Shown: positions 17,000 to 26,504, counted from the stretch's first letter. The stretch: 64,000 bases of DNA from Nitrospira sp. (GCA_024760545.1 CP060501.1:3240036-3304035); one strand, 5' to 3'. Made by a program: numbers and translations. Notes: generated by a model from the sequence alone, not told the origin.

Positions 17000-17833
17000 A
17001 TGGAACAAGAACCAAAACATTCAATTCAGGGGATGAATCCTCTCAACCAGCAGGCCGGTGATGGGCCACTCGGTGGCGTTGCCGCCGATCCGACCCAGGC
17101 TGAATCACCAGCCCAGTCTGACGCGCTGACCATCGGCCAAGATCCTGTTGCGCTTGAAGAAGAGCAGGTAAAGGATGAGATCGATATTCAGATCGACCTC
17201 CTGAATGATCCTGACTGGGTGGTCCGCCGAGAAGCTATCATCACACTCGGCGAGATGGGTGACGAGCGTTGTGTGGCGCCATTGACCCGCGCGTTGCGCG
17301 ACGGTGATTGGCAGGTCCGAGAAGTTGCGATTGAAGCATTAAGTCAGGTGGGCTCTCCCGCCGTCGACACACTCCTCAAATTGCTCCGTGACTGGGAAGT
17401 GCGCAAGTATGCCATTGCTGCGCTCGGCAAAATCCGCGATGAACGCGTGCTTGATCCTCTGATGCTCCAACTTCGGAACGATGAGTTTAAGGATGATGCC
17501 ATCGAGGCCTTGGTCCAACTGGGTCGGCCGTCCGTTGAGAAGTTGATTGTGGCGCTTCGCGACAAGGATGAAAATGTCCGCAAGAGCGCAGTGCTCGCGT
17601 TGGGAAGGATTAAAAGCGGCGAAGCCATCGATCCGTTGATTGAAATGCTTGGCGATAAAGACTGGTTCACGCGGTTGACGGCGGCTGCCGCCTTGGAATC
17701 GATCGGCGACGAACGAGGCCGCGAAGCGATCAAGCCGTTGCTCAAGGATCCCGATATGGTGGTCAAGATGCGGGTGGAACGAATTTTGGCGAAGTGGAAG
17801 AAACAGCCGATCTCTCAACCGGCCAATGCCTGA
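17000..17833 (+). CDS. HEAT-repeat protein
   Basis: This protein of about 277 residues has a disordered acidic N-terminal region of some 60 residues, then six HEAT/PBS-lyase-like repeats of about 31 residues (for example DWVVRREAIITLGEMGD, DWQVREVAIEALSQVG, ENVRKSAVLALGRIKS, DWFTRLTAAAALESIGD). Such repeats form an alpha-solenoid for protein binding. There is no signal peptide, so it is probably cytoplasmic. The start is uncertain: ATG 17000 has no strong ribosome site, and GTG 16982 and ATG 17033 are alternatives. Its C-terminus lies 6 bases from the convergent gene at 17840. Confidence 0.8.
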   Translation: MEQEPKHSIQGMNPLNQQAGDGPLGGVAADPTQAESPAQSDALTIGQDPVALEEEQVKDEIDIQIDLLNDPDWVVRREAIITLGEMGDERCVAPLTRALRDGDWQVREVAIEALSQVGSPAVDTLLKLLRDWEVRKYAIAALGKIRDERVLDPLMLQLRNDEFKDDAIEALVQLGRPSVEKLIVALRDKDENVRKSAVLALGRIKSGEAIDPLIEMLGDKDWFTRLTAAAALESIGDERGREAIKPLLKDPDMVVKMRVERILAKWKKQPISQPANA

Positions 17834-17839
17834 CCCCGT

Positions 17840-18295
17840 TTACTTATTGAGCAATTGATCCATCCGTAGCTGTAACTCATCCAGTTTCTTCAACGATACC
17901 GGCTTCCCCATCGCGATTTCCAGCCGTACCTCCCTCAGTGCTCCAGCCAGATCCGCTAGGGCATTCGTGGAGCTGTCCGGCTTGGTTCCTTTCGTAGTGG
18001 TTTCCACGGCATTGACGGCCTCAGCCAGTTCTTTCGCCGTGTCGCCGAAGTTTCGTTCCACGAGGTGCGCTTTTGCCTGTACTAAATGGGATTTGGCCTC
18101 CACGAGACCTTGACGCCTGCGGAGATCGCGCTCGATTCCGAGCGTCGTATCCAATACGTTTCGAGACAAATCCTTTAACGTCTGTTGAAGGTCGGAGACC
18201 GTTTTCTGCAGCGTTCCGACGGGCCGTTGTCCGAGATAGTAGCCCGCTCCGAATGCGCTGACGAGCAACACCAGGACGCTGAGAAATTTGGCCAT
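17840..18295 (-). CDS. Membrane-anchored coiled-coil hypothetical protein
   Basis: This protein has 151 residues. A single N-terminal membrane helix (LSVLVLLVSAFGAGYYLG) is followed by helical, charged sequence with heptad-like character (LQKTVSDLQQTLKDLSRNVLD, VEAKSHLVQAKAHLVER). The C-terminal part contains a Leu-rich helix ending DQLLNK. It is the last gene of the glgP-HEAT operon, 12 bases after the HEAT gene. No known family is recognised; it is probably anchored in the inner membrane with its body in the periplasm. Confidence 0.75.
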   Translation of the reverse strand: MAKFLSVLVLLVSAFGAGYYLGQRPVGTLQKTVSDLQQTLKDLSRNVLDTTLGIERDLRRRQGLVEAKSHLVQAKAHLVERNFGDTAKELAEAVNAVETTTKGTKPDSSTNALADLAGALREVRLEIAMGKPVSLKKLDELQLRMDQLLNK

Positions 18296-18307
18296 GGAGG
18301 TCCTCAG

Positions 18308-19717
18308 TTAGCGGCGACGTGTTGATGGGTTCAGCCGGCCTAGCTGTTGTAACAGACTGTTCGCCGCAGCGATTCGCACGGCTTCATCGGAGTCTTGTAA
18401 CCCTCTCACCAGTGAGGGCACAGCGTTGTCACTGCCTTTTCGCAAGGCCTTGGCGGCCATTAGGCGAGGAAGCGGCTGCTGATCCTGCAGTAGGGTTTGT
18501 AGAACCGTCAGCGCTTGTTCGCCGGAGGATGCGCTCAAAGCCTGCGCTGCCGCGCCGCGAATGGAAGGGTCGGGATGCCGGGCCAGATCAGACGCGAGAG
18601 TAATCGCTGAGGCCTCTCCGAGGTGCAGCAGCCCTTCTGCGGCATTGGCACGGACGTGAAAATTCGGATCCCTGGTGAGCGCCATCAACAGAGGCCGGTT
18701 TTCCTTGATCCCGAGTTTCCCCAGACTTGCGGCGGCCACGCCGCGAACCATCGCCATTTCGTCCCCTATGGCATGTGTCAACGGAGCCACGCCGCCGGGG
18801 GAACCGAACTCTCCCAGCGCTCCGGCAGCGAAGGCACGCACGGATGGATCGGGATCATACACAGCTTGGGCAAGGACTGCCAGGCTTGCCGGGCGCTTCA
18901 GGCGCCCTAAGACACCCAACGCCGCCATTCTCGATTCCGCATCCGGTAACGTGGCCGCGCTGGTGATGTCGTCCAGCTTCTCGGAATGGCCCAGCTTAAA
19001 CAGGGCTGCGTACGCGAAAATGGCTTCAGGCCCGTCTTCAGAGCGCGCAACGTCGAGCAACCGTTGCCGAACATCGGCGGCGTTCGCTTCTCCCAATGCG
19101 GTCATCGCGGCGATGCGGACGGTCGGCATCTCATCACGCAGGGCACGGCGTAATGCGCCGGACTTCGCGGCGAGTCCGGCTTTCCCGATCGCCTCTGCCG
19201 CGCGCGCCCGTACGACAATCGAGGTATCAAGTAGGCCATCCTCTAACAACGCCGCAGTTTCCGGCAGGCCCAAGTCTGCCAAGGCCGAATAGGCTGCGAT
19301 ACGAACATGCTCTTTCCGGTCCCGAACATGGCTGGTAATTACGCCGAGTGCCAATGGGCGAAGGAGTGAAGAGTCGTGAGACTGTCCCAGCTGGTTCAAT
19401 TTCCCGTAAATCGCGAGCGCTTCATCTGTTCGCCCAGTGCGGACGTAGCTTAACAGGGAAAGGCGGAGGAATTGTCGCGACGGCCTGGCATCAGGTGGCA
19501 GCTCTCGGAAGAGAGCCGTGACGGCTGGGTAGTCACCGGCTTTGAAAAGGGCCTCAGCTTTCGATTCGACCGCGGCAGGAGTTTCTGCCGATGCGGTATA
19601 GAGAGGCGCTGTGATGAGACTGAGAAGGAGCGCGCCTCGTACCAGCCGGGTGCGGAGTGGGTTGACCCCTGGATGCTCTGGGTGACGCCGACCTACAACG
19701 TCGAACCGAGCTACCAT
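18308..19717 (-). CDS. Exported HEAT-repeat protein
   Basis: This protein of about 469 residues has an export signal (RLVRGALLLSLITAPLYTASAE, cleavage plausible after TASA), a TPR-like segment (AEALFKAGDYPAVTALFRELP) and then about nine to ten HEAT repeats (IAAYSALADLGLPETAALL, VRIAAMTALGEANAAD, VRAFAAGALGEFGSPGG and others). It would form a periplasmic or surface solenoid. The ATG at 19717 overlaps the glgP stop by 7 bases; it leaves a long n-region before the hydrophobic core, so a later start is possible. It is co-transcribed with glgP. Confidence 0.8.
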   Translation of the reverse strand: MVARFDVVGRRHPEHPGVNPLRTRLVRGALLLSLITAPLYTASAETPAAVESKAEALFKAGDYPAVTALFRELPPDARPSRQFLRLSLLSYVRTGRTDEALAIYGKLNQLGQSHDSSLLRPLALGVITSHVRDRKEHVRIAAYSALADLGLPETAALLEDGLLDTSIVVRARAAEAIGKAGLAAKSGALRRALRDEMPTVRIAAMTALGEANAADVRQRLLDVARSEDGPEAIFAYAALFKLGHSEKLDDITSAATLPDAESRMAALGVLGRLKRPASLAVLAQAVYDPDPSVRAFAAGALGEFGSPGGVAPLTHAIGDEMAMVRGVAAASLGKLGIKENRPLLMALTRDPNFHVRANAAEGLLHLGEASAITLASDLARHPDPSIRGAAAQALSASSGEQALTVLQTLLQDQQPLPRLMAAKALRKGSDNAVPSLVRGLQDSDEAVRIAAANSLLQQLGRLNPSTRRR

Positions 19718-21873
19718 GTCGTCGGCAGACGTACCGTGGCGCCACGGTACATTAGACTGACATAGTCTTTCACCATACGCGTGGTGCAGAACTGGGGTGC
19801 GATGGTACGGATGCATTCTTTGACCATTTGGAGCCAACCTCGGGGAATGCCGTCACGATCGCGCTGATAGAACAGCGGCACGACTTCTTGTTCCAACATG
19901 CGATAGAGCTGTTCGGTATCGTGGTGATCTTGAGCTTGCGGATCGGCCTGCTCGCTCAACGGCTGGATGCCCCAGCCGTTGGCCCCGTTGTATCCCTCGA
20001 CCCACCATCCATCAAGAACACTCAGATTCAACACGCCGTTCAGGGCGGCTTTCATTCCGCTGGTGCCGCTGGCTTCCAGCGGAAATCGAGGGGTGTTCAA
20101 CCAAATGTCGACGCCTTGGACGAGATACTTCGCCATATGCATCTCGTAATCTTCGAGGAATGCGACGCGACCTCCCAGCTTATGATCATGGCAGAAGCTC
20201 AGCACTTCATGAATAAAGTATCGCCCTGGTTCATCGGCCGGGTGGGCCTTTCCCGCGAAGATAAGTTGCACCGGCCTCCATCGGTCTTGGAGGAGAGCCT
20301 TCAACCGTTCCAGGTCTCGGAAGAGTAAGGTTGCCCGTTTGTAGGTCGCGAATCGTCGGGCAAACCCGATCGTCAACGCTTCGGGATCCAGCAGCGTGCC
20401 GCGCGTGAGGACTTGAGACGGCTGCAGGTGCCCATGCATCCAACCGTTTCTGGCTCGATCGCGGATAAACCCCATCAGCTTCCGCTTCATCGTTTGTCGA
20501 ACGGTCCACAGTTCATGATCTGGGATATCCATCACCCGCTGCCACATGGCCGGATCGTCGCAGGTGTGTGTCCAGGTCGGGCTGAGTGATTTGCTGTATA
20601 AATGGTGGAGTTCCGGCGAGATCCATGTCGGTGCATGAATCCCGTTCGTCACGCTGCGGATCGGTATCTGGTCGGTCGGCAACCCTGGCCAGAAGTGGTG
20701 CCACATCTCGCGCGTGACGCGGCCGTGCTCGCGGCTTACGCCGTTGACGTGGGCCGACAAGCGCATGACCAGGGCGGTCATGTTGAAGCCTTGTCCGCGC
20801 GACTCGGGAGTTTCACCGAGTCGGAGAAATTCGTCACGCGAAAGGCTCAATTGTTCCCAGTAGCCTGCAAAGTATCGATCCATCAGATAGTGCGGGAATA
20901 CATCGTGCCCGGCCGGCACGGGCGTGTGCGTCGTGAAGACCGTGCTCTGACGGACAAGTTCGCTGGCTTCCGCGTGGGATGAACCCTTTTGGACCAATTC
21001 GCGTACTCGCTCCAGTGTGAGGAATGCTGAGTGACCTTCGTTGGCATGCCAGACTGATGGAGAGATACCGAGCGAACGCAGCATGCGCACGCCGCCGATG
21101 CCCAGCAAGATTTCTTGACACAGCCGCATTTCCTGATCGCCGCCGTACAGACGAGCCGAAAGAGCGCGGTCTTCGGGACTGTTTTCCGGCACGTCGGTAT
21201 CGATGAGGAAGAGCGGGATCCGTCCCACCAATACTTTCCAGACTGCCGCGGTCACACGGCGGTTGCCCATCTCGACCGCAAACCGGCAAGGCTCTCCCGA
21301 GGGAGTCAGCGCCGGATGCACTGGAGACTCGTCACGGTTGAACGGGGCGTAGGCCGCCTCTTGCCATCCTTCCGGCGTAATCCGTTGGCGAAAATAGCCT
21401 TGCGGATACATGAATCCGATACCGACGAGCGGTAAACCCAGATCGCTCGCTTCCTTACAATGGTCACCGGCCAAGATGCCGAGGCCGCCGCTATAAATGG
21501 GAACGGAGGCATGTAAGCCGAATTCGGCCGAGAAGTAGGCGATGGTCGTCTTCGTCAAGTCGGCATGGTGAGTTCCCACCCAACTCTTTTTGTTGGCAAG
21601 ATACTCGTCAAACAGGCGGAACACGGCTGAGTATTGACGGAGAAACGCTGGATCCTCGGCCAAGCGCGTGAGCCGGTCCGCCTTGACATCAGCAAGGAGT
21701 TTGACCGGATTATGGTTGGTGAGAAACCACAAGGTCGGATCGATCACTTCGAACAGTTGACGAGCTTCCAAGGTCCAGCTCCACCACAGATTCCGCGCCA
21801 GTTCAGGCAGGCGGTTGAGGCTCTGGGGGAGAGGATTGGGGGAACTGGTTACGTCATTATTCTGAGAATCCAC
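19711..21873 (-). CDS. glgP: Alpha-glucan (glycogen) phosphorylase
   Basis: This GT35 enzyme releases glucose-1-phosphate from alpha-1,4-glucans using pyridoxal phosphate. The product has about 720 residues and belongs to the alpha-glucan phosphorylase type with an N-terminal DUF3417-like segment (LPELARNLWWSWTLEARQLFE). The PLP site is EASGTSGMKAALNG, with the Schiff-base Lys near residue 608. Other conserved blocks are YFSAEFGLH, HANEGHSAFLTLER, TTHTPVPAGHD and FARRFATYKRA. The GTG at 21873 is preferred to the GTG at 21879 because AAGGAG lies 5 bases before it. It follows the hypothetical gene at 21937 by 63 bases, implying one operon. Confidence 0.93.
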   Translation of the reverse strand: MDSQNNDVTSSPNPLPQSLNRLPELARNLWWSWTLEARQLFEVIDPTLWFLTNHNPVKLLADVKADRLTRLAEDPAFLRQYSAVFRLFDEYLANKKSWVGTHHADLTKTTIAYFSAEFGLHASVPIYSGGLGILAGDHCKEASDLGLPLVGIGFMYPQGYFRQRITPEGWQEAAYAPFNRDESPVHPALTPSGEPCRFAVEMGNRRVTAAVWKVLVGRIPLFLIDTDVPENSPEDRALSARLYGGDQEMRLCQEILLGIGGVRMLRSLGISPSVWHANEGHSAFLTLERVRELVQKGSSHAEASELVRQSTVFTTHTPVPAGHDVFPHYLMDRYFAGYWEQLSLSRDEFLRLGETPESRGQGFNMTALVMRLSAHVNGVSREHGRVTREMWHHFWPGLPTDQIPIRSVTNGIHAPTWISPELHHLYSKSLSPTWTHTCDDPAMWQRVMDIPDHELWTVRQTMKRKLMGFIRDRARNGWMHGHLQPSQVLTRGTLLDPEALTIGFARRFATYKRATLLFRDLERLKALLQDRWRPVQLIFAGKAHPADEPGRYFIHEVLSFCHDHKLGGRVAFLEDYEMHMAKYLVQGVDIWLNTPRFPLEASGTSGMKAALNGVLNLSVLDGWWVEGYNGANGWGIQPLSEQADPQAQDHHDTEQLYRMLEQEVVPLFYQRDRDGIPRGWLQMVKECIRTIAPQFCTTRMVKDYVSLMYRGATVRLPTTW

Positions 21874-21936
21874 AAACACTCCTTAGGTCAAAATAAGGCA
21901 TGGATACAGGCTGTGGAGGGCGACCACGGGTTTGGA

Positions 21937-22773
21937 TCAGGCATGCCCTGCCTTATGCCACGAGGCCCATTCTTCGGAGAATGCCACGGCGGCATAACGT
22001 TCGCCAAGGATTTTCGCAACCTGGTTCAGCAGTTTGGTGAGTTGCTGCAGTTCGGTCGGCGTCAGGTCGTTGCGGAATTGCGGATGAAGGCCCCAGCGTG
22101 TCTCAACCTCTTCGCCCGATACGCTCGACATCAGGCTGACAAGCTTAATGTCCTGACCGGTCGATCGCTGCTGTCCAATCGTAGGTTGGTCGGAAGTAGG
22201 CGCGCCTTGCACAATTTCAGGAGAGGGTGGCGCTTGTCCTTGCAACACCGCGCTGAGCGCGGGAACCGCCGCGCTGGCACAGAGCGTTGCGGCTGAGCTC
22301 AGCTGGACATTGCCGGGCGCCCCGAGGGCCTCCGTTACTTTCTCGCCGAAGTCATGAAACATCTCATTCTTGGTCTTGGAGTCTTCCGTGATCAAGAATT
22401 TGTATTTTTCGTATACTCGGCGGCTCTCCGCTACCGTGGTGCCAATGGTCAGCACGATTTCCATTTGATCCGCATTAGCCCCGAATGCCGGTTCCAGTGC
22501 GCGTTTCAACTGTTGCGTCACGGCGTCTTCCAACCCGTTCATGAACTCCATCTGGTCCTTCAACGGGACGTGCAGGGCCACCAGTCTGTCCGTGAGATTG
22601 AACATGATCTTGAGAAATTCCAAATAGATGCCCCATTCCTCCTGGCGTTTGAGCTTCAGCGCCTGTTCGGGCGCATTGCGTTTCATCATGGTGACCGATT
22701 CGCCCGACACGGCGAGCATCAGTTCAGCCAGTTGGCGAAGCTGTTCCTTATATTGAGTATTGGCAGTGGCCAT
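21937..22773 (-). CDS. Hypothetical helical protein upstream of glgP
   Basis: The product is about 278 residues, mostly alpha-helical by composition. Residues 1-140 are rich in Leu, Lys and Glu (QYKEQLRQLAELMLAVSG, LKLKRQEEWGIYLEFLKIMFNL), then there is an Ala/Pro/Gln-rich linker and a C-terminal helical part. No signal peptide or membrane helix is seen and no family is recognised. The ATG at 22773 has a perfect AGGAG six bases before it, and the promoter at 22796-22824 lies just upstream. Operon position suggests a link to glycogen or storage metabolism, but this is only context. Confidence 0.75.
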   Translation of the reverse strand: MATANTQYKEQLRQLAELMLAVSGESVTMMKRNAPEQALKLKRQEEWGIYLEFLKIMFNLTDRLVALHVPLKDQMEFMNGLEDAVTQQLKRALEPAFGANADQMEIVLTIGTTVAESRRVYEKYKFLITEDSKTKNEMFHDFGEKVTEALGAPGNVQLSSAATLCASAAVPALSAVLQGQAPPSPEIVQGAPTSDQPTIGQQRSTGQDIKLVSLMSSVSGEEVETRWGLHPQFRNDLTPTELQQLTKLLNQVAKILGERYAAVAFSEEWASWHKAGHA

Positions 22774-22795
22774 GAATTCTCCTAGTAAAGCGCGG

Positions 22796-22824
22796 ATTAT
22801 AGCGGAGACCGGAGCGGCATTCAA
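22796..22824 (-). promoter_or_regulatory. Promoter of the hypothetical-glgP-HEAT operon
   Basis: On the minus strand TTGAAT (22819-22824), 17 bases and a perfect TATAAT (22796-22801). The transcript would begin near 22789, only about 16 bases before the ATG at 22773, so the leader is very short but includes the AGGAG. Confidence 0.65.
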
Positions 22825-22850
22825 AGCGTGACGGATAGCTTCTCGCTATG

Positions 22851-22879
22851 TTGCCGTAAACCATCCCTTCCGATAGAGT
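22851..22879 (+). promoter_or_regulatory. Promoter of the DUF4112 gene
   Basis: TTGCCG (22851-22856), 17 bases, TAGAGT (22874-22879), 29 bases before the ATG at 22909. It is a moderate match and back-to-back with the divergent glgP operon promoter. Confidence 0.4.
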
Positions 22880-22908
22880 GAGTTCTGCGGAATCAGAGGG
22901 CTCATCAA

Positions 22909-23436
22909 ATGGAATTCAGTCCGGCGCAGGATGCGGAGTCGGAGCCTCGCGTAAAGGTGTTGCCGCGCGATGAGGCGCGCGAACACCTGCTCGCGATTGC
23001 GGATATGCTTGCCAAGGCGCTGGATACCACGATCAAGATTCCGGGAACGTCGATCTATTTAGGACTCGATCCGCTCTTGGGACTCATTCCCGGAGTCGGC
23101 GATGTGTTGGCCAATCTGATCGGCACGATCATTCTTGCGCTGGCGACGCGTTTGCAACTACCGCGCATCGTGGTGGCCCGCATGAGTCTTAATCTCCTGA
23201 TCAACGGCACGGTGGGAGCAGTTCCGATTGTCGGAGATCTTTTCTCGGTGTGGTTTCGGAGTCACGCGAGGAATGCCGCGCTGCTTCGCGAGGCTGCGAT
23301 GAAACCGGGCCGTGAGACCCATACCGATTGGTTCTACGTGGTCGGAATTATCGGAGGTACGGTGGCGCTGCTGATGTTCATGATTGCCTTCGTGGTTTGG
23401 CTGGTGATCAAGTTGTGGGTGATGATGTCGCTGTGA
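22909..23436 (+). CDS. DUF4112 domain membrane protein
   Basis: This protein has 175 residues. The DUF4112 core is clear: IPGTSIYLGLDPLLGLIPGVGDVLANLIG, then VARMSLNLLINGTVGAVPIVGDLFSVWF, with paired Gly-rich hydrophobic segments and a conserved GLDPLLGLIPGVGD. A C-terminal membrane helix (GIIGGTVALLMFMIAFVVWLVIKLW) follows. The function of the family is not known. It stands alone between the divergent glgP operon and the helicase gene. Confidence 0.85.
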   Translation: MEFSPAQDAESEPRVKVLPRDEAREHLLAIADMLAKALDTTIKIPGTSIYLGLDPLLGLIPGVGDVLANLIGTIILALATRLQLPRIVVARMSLNLLINGTVGAVPIVGDLFSVWFRSHARNAALLREAAMKPGRETHTDWFYVVGIIGGTVALLMFMIAFVVWLVIKLWVMMSL

Positions 23437-23512
23437 AAATACTGGTGGAGTATGGTATAGAACGACTCTTCCCGAATGATCGAATCGTCTAACAATTTCT
23501 TCCCGTATCTCC

Positions 23513-25540
23513 ATGGAAAGAGAAGTTAAAACGTATGTGTTGAAGCGGCCTGCTGAGGAGGCCGTACCGCGCAAGTTGACCATCAACTATGCTGCGGCGT
23601 TGAACCCCCAGCAACTGGCGGCGGTGACGGCGGGCGATGGTCCCTCGCTGGTCATTGCGGGTGCTGGGAGCGGAAAGACACGCACATTGGTCTATCGCGT
23701 GGCTTATTTGATCGATTCCGGCGTGGACCCGTCCAACATTCTCCTCCTTACGTTTACGCGGAAGTCGGCCCAGGAAATGTTGGAGCGCGCCGGCGACCTG
23801 ATCGGAATGAGTAGCCGGCGGGTCTGCGGCGGGACGTTCCACTCGGTGGCAAACATGCTGCTGCGGCGGCACGGCAGGTCCATCGGCGTCGAACCGGGGT
23901 TCACCATTCTGGATCGGGGCGATGCGGAAGATTTGATCGCGCTGGTGAGATCGCAGCTGGGTCTGAACGAAAAAGACAAGCGCTTTCCCCGCAAGGGGAC
24001 GATCATGGAAATGATCAGTAAGAGCGAGAATACCTTACGCAGTCTCGACGAGATCATCTTGGAGGAGTTCAGCCATTTTGCCGATCACTCAGAGGAGCTC
24101 GGGCGGCTTCAGAAAGCCTATCAAACTGCGAAACGTCAAAAGCAACTGTTGGACTACGACGATCTGTTGGTCATGCTGCGACAGCTTTTGTTGCTGGACG
24201 AGGCGGCTCGCGCGAACATTTCCCGTCAGTATCGCTACATCCTCGTGGATGAATATCAGGATACGAATCGCTTGCAGGCCGAAGTCATTCGCCAGTTGGC
24301 GGCGACGCATCAGAATGTGATGGTGGTCGGCGATGATTCTCAATCCATCTACGCGTTCCGGGGCGCGACTTTTAAGAACATCATGGATTTCCCGGCGCTG
24401 TTTCCCGGCACGACGATCTACAAGCTTGAAGAAAACTATCGCAGCACCCAGCCGATTTTAAACTTGGCCAACTGCATTATCGAGGAAGCGGCGGAGAAGT
24501 ATACGAAGCGCCTCTTCACGAGAAAGATCGATGGGCCGTTGCCGGCATTGGTCGAGGCGGCCGGAGAAAATGCGCAATCACGGTTCATTGGGCAGAAGAT
24601 TCTTGAGTTGCGGGAAGAGGGAGTGCCGCTGAGCGAAGTGGCTGTGCTGTTTCGGTCGAGTTTTCATTCCTTTGACCTGGAAATCGAACTCTCGCGCAAG
24701 GGGTTACCCTTTATCAAACGCGGGGGCGTGAAGTTTATCGAAACGGCGCATGTCAAAGATTTGCTGGCCCATGTGCGAGTGGTCTCGAATCCACTTGATA
24801 CGGTCAGCTGGCATCGTGTCCTCATGTTGGTGGAAGGTGTGGGGCCGAAGAAGGCCCAGGACTTACTCGCTGCGATTGTGAAAGCTGAACGGCCCTTTGA
24901 TGTGCTGCGCGGGGTGAGTGGCCGATCTGGACAAGGTCTCAAGGATCTAGCCAATACCTTGGAGAGTCTGGGTGGATCGGATGACCGGCAGCCCGCTGAA
25001 CAAGTCAATCACATTTACGAGTACTATCTTCCGATCCTCAAAGATCAGTACGACGACTATCCGAAGCGTACGAGAGATTTGGATCACCTTCACACGATTG
25101 CCGAGGGGTATCATGGCATCGATGAGTTTCTTGCCGATTTGGCGCTGGAACCGCCGGATGGCAGTGCGGTGGATGTGGAGGCGCCTGATCGCGATGATGA
25201 GCGGCTGGTGCTTTCGACGATTCATTCCGCAAAGGGACTGGAATGGCAGTGCGTTTTTGTGATTTGGGTGGTGGATGGTCGGTTTCCGTCCGCCTATTCC
25301 TTTCTCACGGATGACGAATTGGAAGAAGAGCGGCGGCTCTTCTATGTGGCCGTGACTCGAGCGAAGCGCCATTTGTTTTTGACGTATCCCATCAACGTGT
25401 ACGACAGGACCAGCGGAATGTTGCTTTCAAAACCTTCGAGGTTTCTGGACCATGTGTCCTCGGATCTTCTCGATACACTCGCATTGATAGAGGAGGGTGG
25501 ACGAGAGGACTGGGGGATGGCACGAGACCCGTACTATTAA
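23513..25540 (+). CDS. UvrD/Rep/PcrA-family ATP-dependent 3'-5' DNA helicase
   Basis: This 675-residue superfamily 1A helicase has all core motifs: Q motif LNPQQLAAVTA near 30-40, Walker A GAGSGKT at 50-56, motif II VDEYQDTN near 245, motif III GDDSQSIYAFRG near 275, motif IV LEENYRSTQPI, motif V TIHSAKGLEW near 568 and motif VI VAVTRAKR near 612. Such enzymes unwind DNA in repair and replication restart. It is shorter than UvrD (about 720) and close to Rep (about 670), and no C-terminal RNAP-binding extension is evident, so Rep-like is as likely as UvrD. Confidence 0.92.
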   Translation: MEREVKTYVLKRPAEEAVPRKLTINYAAALNPQQLAAVTAGDGPSLVIAGAGSGKTRTLVYRVAYLIDSGVDPSNILLLTFTRKSAQEMLERAGDLIGMSSRRVCGGTFHSVANMLLRRHGRSIGVEPGFTILDRGDAEDLIALVRSQLGLNEKDKRFPRKGTIMEMISKSENTLRSLDEIILEEFSHFADHSEELGRLQKAYQTAKRQKQLLDYDDLLVMLRQLLLLDEAARANISRQYRYILVDEYQDTNRLQAEVIRQLAATHQNVMVVGDDSQSIYAFRGATFKNIMDFPALFPGTTIYKLEENYRSTQPILNLANCIIEEAAEKYTKRLFTRKIDGPLPALVEAAGENAQSRFIGQKILELREEGVPLSEVAVLFRSSFHSFDLEIELSRKGLPFIKRGGVKFIETAHVKDLLAHVRVVSNPLDTVSWHRVLMLVEGVGPKKAQDLLAAIVKAERPFDVLRGVSGRSGQGLKDLANTLESLGGSDDRQPAEQVNHIYEYYLPILKDQYDDYPKRTRDLDHLHTIAEGYHGIDEFLADLALEPPDGSAVDVEAPDRDDERLVLSTIHSAKGLEWQCVFVIWVVDGRFPSAYSFLTDDELEEERRLFYVAVTRAKRHLFLTYPINVYDRTSGMLLSKPSRFLDHVSSDLLDTLALIEEGGREDWGMARDPYY

Positions 25541-25586
25541 TCACGCAGTTTCCGGCGTTGCGCGCTGGCTCTCCTTCCCCGCCTGT

Positions 25587-26480
25587 ATGAGTGACCTCTC
25601 GATCCGATTGTTTCTGGTGTGGTGCTGCTGGTCGGGGTCGGCCTTCCTCGCAGAAGCCTCGGCCATCTCGTCGAATGAAGAGCGGAGTGCGGGCCAGACA
25701 TGGGCACGTCTCATCGATGACGCGGAACGCTTACGGTTGCCGACCAAGTTTCTGAAAGCACTGCCCCCTGATTTTATTCATTTTGAATTCGATGATCTTC
25801 GGACCTACGCTGCCGAATACCATCTCGGCGAGCATCGAATGGTCCTTAATCGGTCGTTGTCATTTAATGCCGCTGGAAGGACGCTCAAACCGCTTGGCAA
25901 GATGACGCACAAGGAATTGGAGGTGCTCTATCATGAACTGTTCCACGCCTATATGGATTACTTGGCAGTCACTGAGAGCGACCAGCGCCCCGAAGGACTC
26001 CTGCGCTTCGCGAGAGAGTGGCAAGCCTGTCGATATGGAGAAGTGGAGATCACTCCGATTGCCCAGCGAAAAGATGAGACGGAATCGCGCTACTTGACAC
26101 CGGTAGAGTCGTGGGAAGCGCTCAATGAAACGTGGGCAGTCTTCATTGGTTGGGTGGTGTGGAACCAGCTTGAGGTGCAGCGCAAGATCGGCAAATCAAT
26201 GTTTCAAGAGCGGCAACAGGCCAGTGAATGGACACGCCGATTCCAAGTGGCATTTGAGAAAGGAGAGCTCCGTGGGTATTACGTCCCAGAAGATCCGGAT
26301 GAACGGCGCCTCGCGCAGAAAAGATATTTGGGCAAGCCGTCGCAGCTCAGTTTGGATGAGGCAACACTCTTAATGAGGCAAGTTCTTGGTTTTCAATATG
26401 ATTTTATAGTTCGATTAGAAACTTTACCAGGATTCTCCAGGGTCTCCCCCTGTCCGAGTTTCAAGGACATGACAAATTAA
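25587..26480 (+). CDS. Exported protein with HExxH motif, putative zinc metallopeptidase
   Basis: This protein of about 297 residues starts with a hydrophobic signal-like segment (LFLVWCCWSGSAFLAEASA). The central helix carries YHELFHAYMDY, with HELFH at about 116-120, the zinc-binding HExxH pattern, preceded by a conserved-looking MTHKELEVLYHE. A third ligand cannot be assigned by eye; a candidate is the Glu of NETWAVFIGW. No family is recognised. The ATG at 25587 gives a normal signal peptide; an earlier in-frame start at 25497 lies inside the helicase gene. The base composition of the last 100 bases is AT-richer than the surroundings. Confidence 0.7.
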   Translation: MSDLSIRLFLVWCCWSGSAFLAEASAISSNEERSAGQTWARLIDDAERLRLPTKFLKALPPDFIHFEFDDLRTYAAEYHLGEHRMVLNRSLSFNAAGRTLKPLGKMTHKELEVLYHELFHAYMDYLAVTESDQRPEGLLRFAREWQACRYGEVEITPIAQRKDETESRYLTPVESWEALNETWAVFIGWVVWNQLEVQRKIGKSMFQERQQASEWTRRFQVAFEKGELRGYYVPEDPDERRLAQKRYLGKPSQLSLDEATLLMRQVLGFQYDFIVRLETLPGFSRVSPCPSFKDMTN

Positions 26481-26504
26481 AAGGACCCGAGCCGAATTCT
26501 CCTC

